22,560 nt of DNA from an uncultured Clostridium sp. (lineage in GTDB: Bacteria > Bacillota > Clostridia > Lachnospirales > Lachnospiraceae), in NCBI GenBank assembly GCA_902464345.1, contig CABQJA010000010.1, forward strand, positions 1-22,560. The letters run 5' to 3'. Position numbers and translations under genes: made by a program. Under the pieces are notes generated by a model. It had not been told where the DNA came from. It searched no databases and worked only from the letters and a program-made list of their open reading frames with translations. How positions within the stretch are numbered: position 1 is the stretch's first letter; the number at the start of each line of letters is the position of its first letter. Shown piece by piece: positions 1 through 10,600 of this stretch.

Positions 1-1530
1 GCGAAGGTGTCTGAATCCCAGTTCTTAAGCGGAACCGTAAAACGGAAGCAGCTGCTTGGAATGTTTCGGGGAATCACGGAGGCTATGGCGGCTGCAGAAG
101 ATTATATGCTGGATAAGAATGACATTCTCCTGAATGCGGATTATATTTTTGCAGATGTTTCAACCTGTGAGTCCTTACTGATCTGCCTTCCGGTGAAAGC
201 TTCGGATGGCGGATCACCGCTGGCAGCAATGGCAGAGAAAAAAGAAGATCCGGTAGAATTCTTCCGGAATATTATGTTTACAACCCGGTTTGACCAGACG
301 GAGGATTGCGGTTATGTTGCGGGAATCATGAATTACTTAAATACAACATCGGTTCCGAATATGAGAGACATGAAACAGATGCTGGATGGGTTAGACAGGC
401 AGGCTACAGGAACTCCGCTTACACCAGTGCAGGGGCAGATGATGGCACAGCCGGGTGGTCAGAGTTACAGTCAGCCGATGCAGCAATCTGCAGGCCAGCC
501 ATTTGATCCGGCGCAACTGTTTGAACAGGTGCCGTCATTTGGGCAGGCGCAGGCATATGGACAGAACCGGTCAGCCGCACAGGACATGGCTGCAGTCGGG
601 AATGTAGTGCCAATGCCGGCAGGAAAACCGGTTCAAAATCCTGCGGGCATGGTTTCACCGAAAAAGGCAAAAAGTACAGCTAAAAAGGCAGAGAAAAGTA
701 ATCAGGAGAAGCAGCCGGAGAATCCGGCAGACAATGCTCCGGAGATGTCCTTTATGTATTTAATGCAGCATTACAGTAAAGAGAATAAGGCAATCTATGA
801 TGCACAGAAAGAAGCCAAGAAACAGAAAAATGATAAAAAATCTACAAAGTCTAAGGAGAAATCCGCTTCAAAAGCCGGTAAAAAACCACAGGCAAATGCC
901 AATGTCGGATTCGTAGTTCCCGGTATGGACGGAACGGCAGTGCCGCCGGTACAGCCTGCAGTACCACAGTCAAAGCCGCAGGCACAGGCTATTCCGCCAC
1001 AACAGTCCAAGGTTCAGCAATCAGCGGTAAGCCCAGTGCAGTCTGTAGTACAACCACAGCCGGTAATGCAGGTTCCACCAATGCAGTCTCAGCCACAGCC
1101 GACAGCAATGCAGGTTCCACCGATGCAGTCTCAACCACAGCAGCCGGTAATGAGTGAAACGACAGTACTGGTTTCACCGATGATCGGAGAGACTACTGTA
1201 TTGGTAAATGGGCAGCTTCCGGGGCAGAATCAGATGATTCCATTCCTGATCCGGAGAAAGGGCAATGAGAAGATCAGTCTGAACAAACCGGTCTTCCGTA
1301 TCGGAAAGGAACGGAGCTATGCGGATTACTTTATTGGTGACAATACTGCGATCAGCCGAAGCCATGCGAATATCGTGAGCCGGGATGGGGAGTATTATCT
1401 GGTAGATACCAATTCGACCAATCATACATTCCTGAATGGACAGATGATCCAGAGCAATGTGGAAACGAAGCTGGCACACGGAGATACGATCCGGTTAGCC
1501 AATGAGGATTTTGAATTCAAGCTGTATTAA
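1..1530 (+). CDS. FHA-domain phosphothreonine reader (DUF6382-FHA type), 5' end missing
   Basis: The frame is open from the first base, so the true start lies upstream; the GTG at 7 is probably internal. Numbering from the first codon in the window (509 codons), residues 1-130 are a compact domain that I believe is the rest of DUF6382. Residues 135-410 are a low-complexity Q/P/K-rich linker. The FHA domain is at 415-509, with G435-K436 and R438 replacing the usual GR, SRSH at 452-455, and STNHTFLNG at 472-480 (usually STNGT). FHA domains bind phosphothreonine peptides. Two ETTVLV motifs (386-391, 397-402) precede the FHA domain and resemble the ETT phospho-switch motif of GarA/OdhI. No signal peptide or membrane segment is visible, so a cytosolic location is likely. 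It is the first visible gene of a phosphatase-kinase operon. FHA call is firm; the DUF6382 name is from memory. Confidence 0.88.
   Translation, partial: AKVSESQFLSGTVKRKQLLGMFRGITEAMAAAEDYMLDKNDILLNADYIFADVSTCESLLICLPVKASDGGSPLAAMAEKKEDPVEFFRNIMFTTRFDQTEDCGYVAGIMNYLNTTSVPNMRDMKQMLDGLDRQATGTPLTPVQGQMMAQPGGQSYSQPMQQSAGQPFDPAQLFEQVPSFGQAQAYGQNRSAAQDMAAVGNVVPMPAGKPVQNPAGMVSPKKAKSTAKKAEKSNQEKQPENPADNAPEMSFMYLMQHYSKENKAIYDAQKEAKKQKNDKKSTKSKEKSASKAGKKPQANANVGFVVPGMDGTAVPPVQPAVPQSKPQAQAIPPQQSKVQQSAVSPVQSVVQPQPVMQVPPMQSQPQPTAMQVPPMQSQPQQPVMSETTVLVSPMIGETTVLVNGQLPGQNQMIPFLIRRKGNEKISLNKPVFRIGKERSYADYFIGDNTAISRSHANIVSRDGEYYLVDTNSTNHTFLNGQMIQSNVETKLAHGDTIRLANEDFEFKLY
1066..1140 (+). repeat. Two 33-bp direct repeats in the FHA protein linker
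   Basis: Copies at 1066-1098 and 1108-1140 differ at two bases (CCA/CCG and CAG/CAA, both synonymous) and are separated by 9 bp. Each encodes MQVPPMQSQPQ. This is a recent in-frame duplication in a disordered Pro/Gln-rich linker. Confidence 0.85.
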
Positions 1531-1609
1531 TAAGAGCATCCGATAAAACAGGAGTGCAGGATTCGGGAAATGTCTTAGAGTAAGCAGGAAGAGAGAGGTA
1601 GAGGAAACA

Positions 1610-2377
1610 GTGGAATTTATGATTTCAGCAACGACCGATATCGGGCTGACGAAAAATACCAATCAGGATAGTTTCAGTGTGCGGCAGTTCCGCAGCAGCT
1701 ATGGAAATGTTGTTCTGGCGGTGCTGTGCGATGGCATGGGTGGTCTGGCGAAAGGAGAAGTAGCCAGTGCAACTCTGATCCGGGCATTTGAGAAATGGAG
1801 TGACCATCAGCTTCCCCAGCTGCTTCGTAATGGATTAGAAGAACAGGCGCTGCAGCGGGACTGGAATCAGATTATAACAGAGAATAATGAGAAGATTAAG
1901 AATTATGGCAAGCAGACCGGGATCCATCTGGGAACTACGGTCACGGCACTTTTGATGACGGATACGCGCTATCATATTCTGAATGTAGGAGATACTAGAG
2001 CCTATGAGCTTGCGGACGATATTCGGGTACTGACACAGGATCAGACGGTGGTCGCACATGAGATTGCATGTGGCAGGTTAACACCGGAGGAAGCGGAATT
2101 GGATCCAAGACGAAGTGTTTTGCTGCAGTGTGTCGGAGCTTCTGAAACGGTTCAGCCGGATTATTTCTCGGGCATTCCAAGACAGAATGCCGTCTATATG
2201 TTGTGCAGTGATGGATTTCGACATCAGATTTCGCCGGAAGAAATATATCAGTATCTGAATCCGGCATGTATGACGGATTCAGAATGCATGAAAAAGAATA
2301 TGGAAGCGTTGATCGAGCTGGATAAGCAGCGACAGGAGCGAGACAACATAACTGTGGTCAGCATCCGTACATATTAG
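1610..2377 (+). CDS. PP2C-family Ser/Thr protein phosphatase (PrpC/Stp-like)
   Basis: Metal-dependent PPM/PP2C phosphatase, 255 aa, the usual size for bacterial stand-alone enzymes such as PrpC. The metal-binding and catalytic motifs are all present: NQD at 18-20, DGMGG at 41-45, GTT at 108-110, GDTR at 127-130, SDGF at 200-203 and RDN at 244-246. It lacks a signal peptide and membrane segment, so it acts in the cytosol. I chose the GTG start because GAGG at 1601-1604 sits 5 nt upstream of it; the in-frame ATG at 1619 would be about 14 nt away. It lies 79 bp after the FHA gene and 19 bp before the kinase gene. Its likely role is to remove phosphates added by that kinase, including those on the FHA protein and the TTVL-repeat protein (inference from context). 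Confidence 0.93.
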   Translation: MEFMISATTDIGLTKNTNQDSFSVRQFRSSYGNVVLAVLCDGMGGLAKGEVASATLIRAFEKWSDHQLPQLLRNGLEEQALQRDWNQIITENNEKIKNYGKQTGIHLGTTVTALLMTDTRYHILNVGDTRAYELADDIRVLTQDQTVVAHEIACGRLTPEEAELDPRRSVLLQCVGASETVQPDYFSGIPRQNAVYMLCSDGFRHQISPEEIYQYLNPACMTDSECMKKNMEALIELDKQRQERDNITVVSIRTY

Positions 2378-2396
2378 AAGGAGAAAAAAGACAGAT

Positions 2397-4109
2397 ATGC
2401 TGGAGATAGGATCGTTAGTAGATGGAAAATATAAGATATTAAGTGAAATCGGACATGGCGGCATGAGCGTTGTCTATATGGCAATCAATGAAAAGGCCAA
2501 TAAGACCTGGGCGGTCAAAGAGGTCCGCAAAGACGGAAGAATGGATTTCAATATTGTTCGTCAGGGACTGATGGCAGAAATAGACACGTTGAAACGATTA
2601 AAACACCCATACCTGCCGAGTATCGTAGATGTGATTGAAGATGATGAGACATTTATCATTGTCATGGACTATGTAGAAGGCCGGTCACTGGATAAGATCC
2701 TTGAGGAACACGGAGTCCAGCAGGAAAGCGTGGTTGTGGAATGGGCAAAGCAGTTATGTGACGTTCTGGGTTATCTGCATTCACGGACACCGGCGATCAT
2801 ATACCGGGACATGAAACCGGCTAATGTTATGCTGAAGCCGGATGGAACGGTAACATTGATCGATTTCGGAACGGCTAAAAATTATGAGATCAATTACGGA
2901 GAAACAACCGGTATCGGAACGATCGGCTATGCAGCACCGGAGCAGTATATCGGAAGCGGTCTCGGACGGACAGATGCCAGAACCGATATCTATTGTCTGG
3001 GTATGACACTTTATCATCTGCTGACTGGGCAGGATCCCTGCCGGAATCTGATCAGCGATACATCCATCCGGGCAGTGAATCCGGCACTGTCAAGAGGTCT
3101 GGATTCCATTATCCGGAAATGCACGGCACATCAGCCGGAGGATCGTTATCAGTCCTGTGAAGAGCTGATGTATGATCTCGAGAATTATGAGATTCTGGAG
3201 CCGCTTTATAAAAAGAAACAGAAGCGTAAATTTTCAATATTTATCGGAACTCTGGCCGCATCCGTTCTGTGCGTGGCGGCTGGTCTGTCTTTCCATTTCG
3301 CAGCATCTGCAAAAGCCTCAGAAACATATAACAATCTGTTATATGAGGCATCGAAAAGTGTTGATTATGACACAAAGATTTCCCTGTATGAACAGTGTAT
3401 GGAGCTTCCGGATATGGGAGGAAGAAAGGATGCATATCTTGGTATGATCCAGACGTTTAAAGAAAATGATGCAGTCTTTACGGTAGAGGAAGCCAATCTT
3501 CTGGAAAAGTACATCATGAATCATAAGGATGAACTGCAGGCGAATAAACGGGATTACACAGAGATCTGTTTTGAGACCGGGAAGCTGTTCTGGTACTACT
3601 ATGATTACGGAGATGGCAGTGATAATCAGGTGACACGGGCAAAGAGTGCCATCGAGTGGTTTCAGGATGTTGTCGATCAGGCACCGCAGGATTATGAGAA
3701 TCTCGGGATGGCGAAGGCCTATGCAAGCATTGGTATGTTTTATCGGGACATTACCACCAATATAACCGAAGCCAGTGATAAAGGAAACTATAAACCATTA
3801 TTTGATAACCTGACGGAATTGATTCCGGCAGTTGCAGAGAATGCAGATGAGAATGAGATCGTGCGGCTGGAGCTGGTGGAGCTTACACGCGGAGCATTGC
3901 AGCAGTATGCAACGAAATTTAAGGTGGACGGTGTGACCGAACAGGAAATTCTTAGCCTGTATCAGCAGTTGGAGCAGGTGACAGATGCAATCCAGACAAC
4001 AACGGATGTCACAGATGCCAAACGAAGTACGATAAAAAGCCTGATGCCGGATACGTTGACGGCAATCCGGACGGCTTATGGAACCGATGCAGGAGGTGCA
4101 CAGAGATGA
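2397..4109 (+). CDS. Membrane Ser/Thr protein kinase (PknB-like) with helical, non-PASTA ectodomain
   Basis: Hanks-type kinase, 570 aa. The N-terminal catalytic domain (about 1-265) has a glycine loop around 18-26, the ATP lysine K41 (WAVK), a likely alpha-C glutamate E61, YRDMKPAN at 136-143 with catalytic D138, DFG at 156-158, and APE at 180-182. The activation loop has clustered threonines (T170, T171, T175). A basic KKKQKRK stretch (272-278) precedes one membrane helix (about 280-302), so the kinase is cytosolic and residues 305-570 are outside. The ectodomain has no PASTA repeats; it looks like TPR-type helical hairpins. AGGAG at 2379-2383 lies 13 nt before the ATG. The stop overlaps the next start by 4 bp (ATGA), implying translational coupling to the TTVL-repeat protein, which is a candidate substrate. 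Confidence 0.93.
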   Translation: MLEIGSLVDGKYKILSEIGHGGMSVVYMAINEKANKTWAVKEVRKDGRMDFNIVRQGLMAEIDTLKRLKHPYLPSIVDVIEDDETFIIVMDYVEGRSLDKILEEHGVQQESVVVEWAKQLCDVLGYLHSRTPAIIYRDMKPANVMLKPDGTVTLIDFGTAKNYEINYGETTGIGTIGYAAPEQYIGSGLGRTDARTDIYCLGMTLYHLLTGQDPCRNLISDTSIRAVNPALSRGLDSIIRKCTAHQPEDRYQSCEELMYDLENYEILEPLYKKKQKRKFSIFIGTLAASVLCVAAGLSFHFAASAKASETYNNLLYEASKSVDYDTKISLYEQCMELPDMGGRKDAYLGMIQTFKENDAVFTVEEANLLEKYIMNHKDELQANKRDYTEICFETGKLFWYYYDYGDGSDNQVTRAKSAIEWFQDVVDQAPQDYENLGMAKAYASIGMFYRDITTNITEASDKGNYKPLFDNLTELIPAVAENADENEIVRLELVELTRGALQQYATKFKVDGVTEQEILSLYQQLEQVTDAIQTTTDVTDAKRSTIKSLMPDTLTAIRTAYGTDAGGAQR

Positions 4110-4615
4110 GTATAGATGTTTTACAGACATGTTCGATTGGATTCTGGGTGGCAGCGGGAATATTTTTCCTGACTGCCGTAGCACTATTCTTTCTGATGGA
4201 TATTCCGAAGCTGTATGGAGAAATATCCGGAAGAACAGCTAGAAAAGCAATTGAGCAGATAAGAAAGCATAACGCAGAGGCATTGACCGGAGATATAGCA
4301 GGTGTACATACCGGAAGCGGAGTCCGGACGGAGAAGTTTTCAACTGCCACACTGGCGCCGGAGACGGAAACGGGAGCGACAACCGTACTGGCAGAGGTAG
4401 GAGCAACGACCGTACTTGCAGAAGCCGGAGCAACGACTGTACTGGCAGAAACCGGAGCAACAACCGTACTGGCAGAGCCCGGGGTAACGACCATGCTGAC
4501 AGAGCTGGAGCACCCGCAGGCAGCAGGAAATGACAGACAGACACCGGAGGCTGTGGATGACTTTGTTTTGGAAAACGAATTATCCTATGCGGAAAGTGTA
4601 GAAATTATAGAATAA
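4106..4615 (+). CDS. Single-pass membrane protein with tandem TTVL phospho-acceptor-like repeats
   Basis: A 169-residue protein of no family I can name. One membrane helix at about 11-31 is followed by a basic stretch (R43, R46, K47, R53, K54), so by the positive-inside rule the C-terminal tail is cytosolic, on the same side as the kinase domain. Residues 90-134 are five 9-residue repeats: four exact GATTVLAE units plus GVTTMLTE, each followed by one variable residue (V, A, T, P, L). An STATLAPE segment at 79-86 may be a decayed unit. The tail ends in an acidic segment (about 145-169). Each TT-V-L gives a threonine with Leu at +3, a spacing FHA domains favour. Its start overlaps the kinase stop by 4 bp and its stop lies 13 bp before the surface protein start. 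Acting as a phospho-scaffold is inference. Confidence 0.85.
   Translation: MSIDVLQTCSIGFWVAAGIFFLTAVALFFLMDIPKLYGEISGRTARKAIEQIRKHNAEALTGDIAGVHTGSGVRTEKFSTATLAPETETGATTVLAEVGATTVLAEAGATTVLAETGATTVLAEPGVTTMLTELEHPQAAGNDRQTPEAVDDFVLENELSYAESVEIIE
4373..4507 (+). repeat. Five tandem 27-bp units encoding GATTVLAE-x
   Basis: Units start at 4373, 4400, 4427, 4454 and 4481. Among the first eight codons of units 1-4 every nucleotide difference is synonymous (codons 2, 3, 4, 6 and 8 vary in the third base), while the ninth codon changes the amino acid each time. Unit 5 is diverged (GVTTMLTE). Confidence 0.95.
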
Positions 4616-4628
4616 AGGAGTGGAGTAT

Positions 4629-7600
4629 ATGAACAGGACAAGCAGGAATATAAAAAAACGGATCATAGCAATTCTCCTGACGTTGCTGATTGTATTAAAT
4701 GGTATACCGGGACAGGTATTTGCAGGTGACCGGAGTACACAGGAATTTGAAAATTACATGATCGAAGTGCGGGATAAGAACGGCAACCCGGTTCGGGAAG
4801 CAGCCGTTTCCTGTGATATGACAATTATTGAGACCGTACCGGGCTCGGAGATGCAGAGTGAGACATATGAAAGCAGGGAGCTTCAAACCGGAGAGAACGG
4901 TATCAGTATCATTGATCTGGAGCCGTTATTGACTCCGGGACAGGAGGATGGTACACGATCCATTCAGATGGATGTGACCGTATTCGCAGAAGGATATGAG
5001 ATGAAAACTATTCGGAATATCCGGATTGCATCGGGCGTTGCAAACGGCCGGCTGGTGGTATCATTAGAGAATGAGAAATATACAGTGACGGCCAGTGCGG
5101 GGGAAGGTGGAAGCATTCGTTTGAATGAGGAAACCGGAAACAGTATTCAGGCGGAACGGGATTCACAGGTACAGTTAACGGTAACACCGGATGCCGGATA
5201 TCAGATCCTGACAGTGCTGGTGAATGATGTTCCGCAGGTAGTGGAAGATCCGAATGCATTCAGTACGGAAGTTACAGTAACCGGTGACACGACAGTGACG
5301 GCCGCCTTTGTCAGAATCTATACGGTAACTGTTCGTTATGACAATACCAGAGGAACGATTGAGACGCAGCCTTCTTCTTCCGGTGGAACGATAGGAGCTG
5401 AGAAAGTTACGGCAGAGGATGGAACGGCCATTCAGATAACAGCGACTCCGAACGAATTATATCGGGTAGCAGGTGTTGTACTGAAACAGGGGGAAACTGT
5501 AGTTGCGGATGAGTCCTATACGGATAATACTTATACCAATGCGAATCCGTATCAGAAAACCATTACGGCAGATGCAGATTATGAACTGGAGATTACATTT
5601 GCCTATCAGATGCAGAGAGTCATAGCGGAGCCTCCGGAGCATGGAACGATTCAGGTATCCGAAGAGGCGGTAGAGTATGGCGGAAGCAGTACGGTTACAA
5701 TGAAACCGGAGCAGAATTATCATATCAAAGAGATCCGGATTAATGATGCACTCATGCAGGAGACCGAGTGTGAAAACGGACAGGAAGCAGAGGATGGTAC
5801 ATTTCAGTTTAATCTGGTGAATATCTGTGAGGACAAGCGGATTCAGGTTATTTTTGAGGAGAATGAGGAGATATCCTTTGATAACGGAGTAACCTTTAAC
5901 AGTGCGGATGCAATTCGGAAGGAAGGAACGAACCAGTATGTATATGCAAAGGATGCAAGGGTAATCTTCCGGGCGGCAGACGGACTGGAAATCCGCATTA
6001 CCGATGATAAGAATCAGGAAATAAAGTGGAATTCCGGAACGAAGGTCATTGAACTGACGGAAACGACGATCATTAAGCGTATCCGGGTACGGAAGGCAGG
6101 ATTTTTCAGCTTTATATATAAATGGGCAGATGTGACATTGCCGGATGACCGGCTGAGAATCGTGATCGATAAGGAAGCGCCGGTACTTACCATGACTCCG
6201 GATGCAGCGAATGAATATGGATATTATAATGGGGATGTCAATGTACAGCTCCGGGCAGAGGAAGCAGGTATCCCGGATGAAACCGATGCAGGGCGCAGTG
6301 GATGCTCCGGAATCAGTAAGGTAGAATACTGGGTGACCTGTGACGGAGTGATCACGCAGGGCAAGGGTTATACTGACGGAGCTACAACGGATAGCGGTAT
6401 TTTATATGAATATATGTCCGGGGAAGCGGTTCAGACCTCTGTTGCGGAGCGTGTGACGGTCGAAGCAGCGAGAAATAACAGTGATAATACGGTGCTTCAT
6501 ATTGCAGTAACGGATCATGCCGGAAATACCAAAGAGGAGCAGCTGACATTGAAAATCAATACGACAGCACCAGAAGTATCCTATGTCATGGAAGGGACGA
6601 AGGCTGCGGAAGCCATGGACGGCTATTACAATACAGACCGGACTGCAGTGATCACATATACGGATCGTGCGGGAAGCTTTGACAAGACACTGGCATTTAA
6701 CGGAATTGAGATTTCAGCCAGAGATGCGGATAACAATGAGATCCCAATGCGGGCGGAGTATTTAAATCCGGTCTGGCAGGAGGATGGAGATATTCATATT
6801 CTGACCCTTACATTCAGTCAGGATGCCAATTATGAATGGAATATCTCCTATACCAATAAGGCAGGCCTGGAAGCGCAGAGGGTCACAGGGACCGGAGAGG
6901 ATCTGCAGACATTTACGGTGGATAAGACCGCCCCGCAGGGAACAATTTCTGTAAATGAAACTGGCTGGTCCGAGCTGTTACAGAAGCTGACTTTTGGAAT
7001 ATATCAGAATAAAACGACTACCGTAGTTGCGGAGGGGACGGATGCTACTTCACCATTATATGAGGTGCAGTATTATAAGTCTGATTCGGAAGAGGTGCTT
7101 GGAAAGGCAGAGCTGGAAGCGCTGTATGCACAGGGTAGCTTCACGCAGGAAAGAATAAAAACAGAACAGGATGAGGCATTTGCAGTATATGCCAGGATCA
7201 CGGACTATGCCGGAAATACGGCATATATCGGAACCAACGGAGTTGTAGTTGACATGACGGAGAGTCTGATCACGGTTACATTGGATAAACCGAATGAATA
7301 TGGTTTTTACAACTCAGATGTGACAGTGAAGGTCAATGTAAATGAGTTAAATGAAGAGGAAATAAAGGATTATTCCGGTATCAAACAGGTAGATTATACG
7401 GTGTCCATGCTGAAGGATGGCAGCAGAGTTATAACACAGCAGGGGAATCTTTATACCTTTGATAATGCTGCGCCGACGAAGGATCAGCTGGTGCAGATGG
7501 TTGAGAAGGAATTTACAGTCAGCAAGGATCAGAATAACGCTGATGATGTACAGGTGACGATCATTGCCGAAGATAATGCAGGGAACCGTGCAACCAGAAC

Positions 7601-10600
7601 CGTTCCGGTCAATATTAATGCAACCGCGCCGAAGGTCCGGATTGCAATCGACGGAATTGCAGGGCAGGTGTCAGAAGGACGGGGATACTATAATGCGACC
7701 CGGACGGCGGTGATCACGATCGAGGATCGGAGTTCTACCTTTGACCCGGATGCGGCAACAGCAGGGCTTGAGCTTCAGGCAGAAGACCGCAACGGAGAAC
7801 CGATCGCGCTGGACGCAGCAGCAATGTTCAGCGGCTGGAAGAGTGACGGAGATATTCATACGGCAAGTGTAACATTTACGCAGGATGGATATTATACATG
7901 GTCTTTCCACTATGAGAATAAGGCAGGTCTGGCGAATGAGACGATTACGGTCAATGGAGAGAATCCGTATGTGTTTGCTATTGATAAGGATGCTCCGGAC
8001 GGAACGATTACCATTCGGGAGACCACCTGGAATAAGCTGCTAAAGGTACTGACTTTCGGACGATACAGTAAGCAGAAGGTACGTGTGAGGATGTCGGCAG
8101 AGGATGTGGTCAGTCCATGCGTGATCGAATACTATAAGACCTCGGATGCACAGGCGAAAACGGCGGCAGAGCTGGATACCATTTACAATACAGGAAGCTT
8201 TCAGACCTATCCGGATGGCGGATTTGAGGTAAGCAATGAACAGTTTGTAATCTATGCAAGAGTTATGGATTATGCCGGAAACTATCGGTATATCAGTTCG
8301 GATGGATTCATAGTCGACACGACCGGCTGCGGTATTACATTGATACCGTCAGAGAGCAATGGATTTTATTCTAAGGGGAATGCCGCCTATGGATTATATA
8401 ACCGGAAATCCAAGGTGGAAGTACAGGTCCATGTACAGGATCAGGGAGCCTATTCCGGTATTAAGACGGTTGATTACTGGATTGAAAAGGATGGAGTAAA
8501 GAACCAGTCCGGCAATCTGTTTACTTATACGAAAACCAATCCGGCTATGAAGGATCTGGTAAATGCCTGGAAGGGAAAGATAACGGTTGATAAGGCGAAA
8601 AACAACAGTTGCAATGTAGTTGTATATGTTAAGACATGTGATAATGCGGGAAATGAAACCGTGCAGTCAGTGAAGCTGGACGTTGATAATACGGCACCGC
8701 AGATTCAGGTAACTTATCAGGATAAGGCGAATGCCGGTGCGGCTTCCGGATACTTTAAGGCAAGAACCGCGACTGTCGTTATTACCGAAAGAAGTCATCA
8801 TTTTGATGCCAATGCGGCGACAAAGGGAATCGTGATAACAGCCACGGATGCCAAGGGAAAAGCGGTTGAGAATGCATATACGATCAGCAGCTGGAAGACG
8901 ATGGAAAACAAAAAGAACCCGGATAGCGCCACCCATACGGCAGTGATAACTTATAAGAAGGATGCGAACTATACGGTATCCGTATCGTATAAGGATCTGG
9001 CAGGCAATAAGAATGCTGCTGTGAATACAAACGGCCAGAAATCACCGTATAAATTTACGGTAGATAAGACGGCACCGACCGGAAGTGTACAGGCGGTATC
9101 GGCGGAAGGACGTACGGCAGAGTGGAGCGGTCTAAGATCGGTTCTGACCTATGGATTCTGTTCCAAGCAGGAGATCACGATCAGCTGTACAAAGGAGGAT
9201 CTGACTTCTCCGATAAAGTCCGTAGATTACTATGTAGATAAAGTGGAAAACACAGCACAGAATACAGCGGCCGGTGTAAAACCGCTGACTCGTAAGGAGT
9301 TAGACAGCATAACCGGCTGGCAGACATTCCGGGAGCTGAAGCTGACGGATAATGTGCAGGGTGTGGTTTATGTCCGTATCCGGGATAAGGCCGGTAACTA
9401 TACCTATCTCAGTACAGACGGACTGATGATCGATAAGCAGAATCCGTTGGTGGAATATATTGCGCCGGAGGTAAGTGTGGATCCGGAGAAGCCGGTAAAT
9501 GGCATCTATCGTGATGACGTGAAGGTGGATCTTTCGATTTCAGATCCGGTGACCGGTGGTACCTGTTCGGGACTCGGAAGAATCAGTTATCAGATTTATA
9601 ACCGGGCCGTAAATGCAGAGCAGCCGACACAGAGCGGTGATCTGTATGTTCAGGACGCGAATAAACAGACTGCAGAAGGATTATTAAGAAAATGGCGTGG
9701 CAGTGTCACAGTAGACAGTACGCTGAATAACAGCAATGATGTCCTGATCGTGATTACCGCCTGGGATAATGCGGGTAACAGTGTACAGGCAGAGCAGACG
9801 ATCCGGATCGATAAAACGGCACCGAAAATACAGGTGCGCTATGATAACAATCAGGCAGTTAACAATACATATTTCGGAGAAGACCGTCATGCATATGTCA
9901 GCATTATGGAACGGAATTTTGACCCGTCGGCGGTACAGCTTTCGATTACCAATACGGACGGAGTGATGCCGGAGATCTCAGACTGGAGCAGGCAGGATGG
10001 CAGCGGTAATCAGGATGATACCGTATGGACAGCCGTGATTACGTATCAGGCAGACGGTGATTATACGTTTGGAATTCGGTATACGGATCTGGCCGGAAAC
10101 CAGGCAGAGGGCGTAGAATATGCAGCAGGAACTGCGGCACCGGAAACATTTACGATCGATAAGACAGCACCGGTGGTTTCTGTCAGCTATGACAATCGGG
10201 ATGCAAGAAACGGGAACTATTATAATGCAGCCAGAACCGCAACGATTACGGTCACGGAGCATAATTTTAATGCGGATCTGGTGGATGTAAGAGTGACAGC
10301 GACCAGAGACGGTGCGGAAACAGCCAGACCATCTGTCAGCGGCTGGCAGCAGGATGGAGACCGGCATACAGCAACGATCACGTATTCCGGAGATGCCCTG
10401 TATACCTTCCAGCTTGCAGTGCGGGATATGGTTGGAAACGAGGCCGAACGGTATCCGGAAGAGAGTTTTTATATCGATACAACAGCACCGGAGCTGGAGA
10501 TTCAGAACATTGCGGATCAGGTAGCCTATAACGGAGAGGTAAAACCGGTAATTACCGGTTCGGATACAAACTACGATCCGGAGAATCTGACGGTTCAGCT

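Noticed and set aside
7..9. GTG at position 7 as the start of the FHA gene
   Set aside because: The frame stays open to base 1, no ribosome site can be seen, and the N-terminal domain appears truncated.
4373..4507. Regular 27-bp spacing considered as a CRISPR or DNA-level repeat element
   Set aside because: Units are directly tandem with no spacers, stay in frame, and vary in synonymous positions; it is a coding repeat.
4009..4544. Minus-strand frames with repeated SASTVVAP-like units opposite the TTVL array
   Set aside because: The periodicity is only the complement of the 27-bp repeat; third-base variation fits coding on the plus strand.
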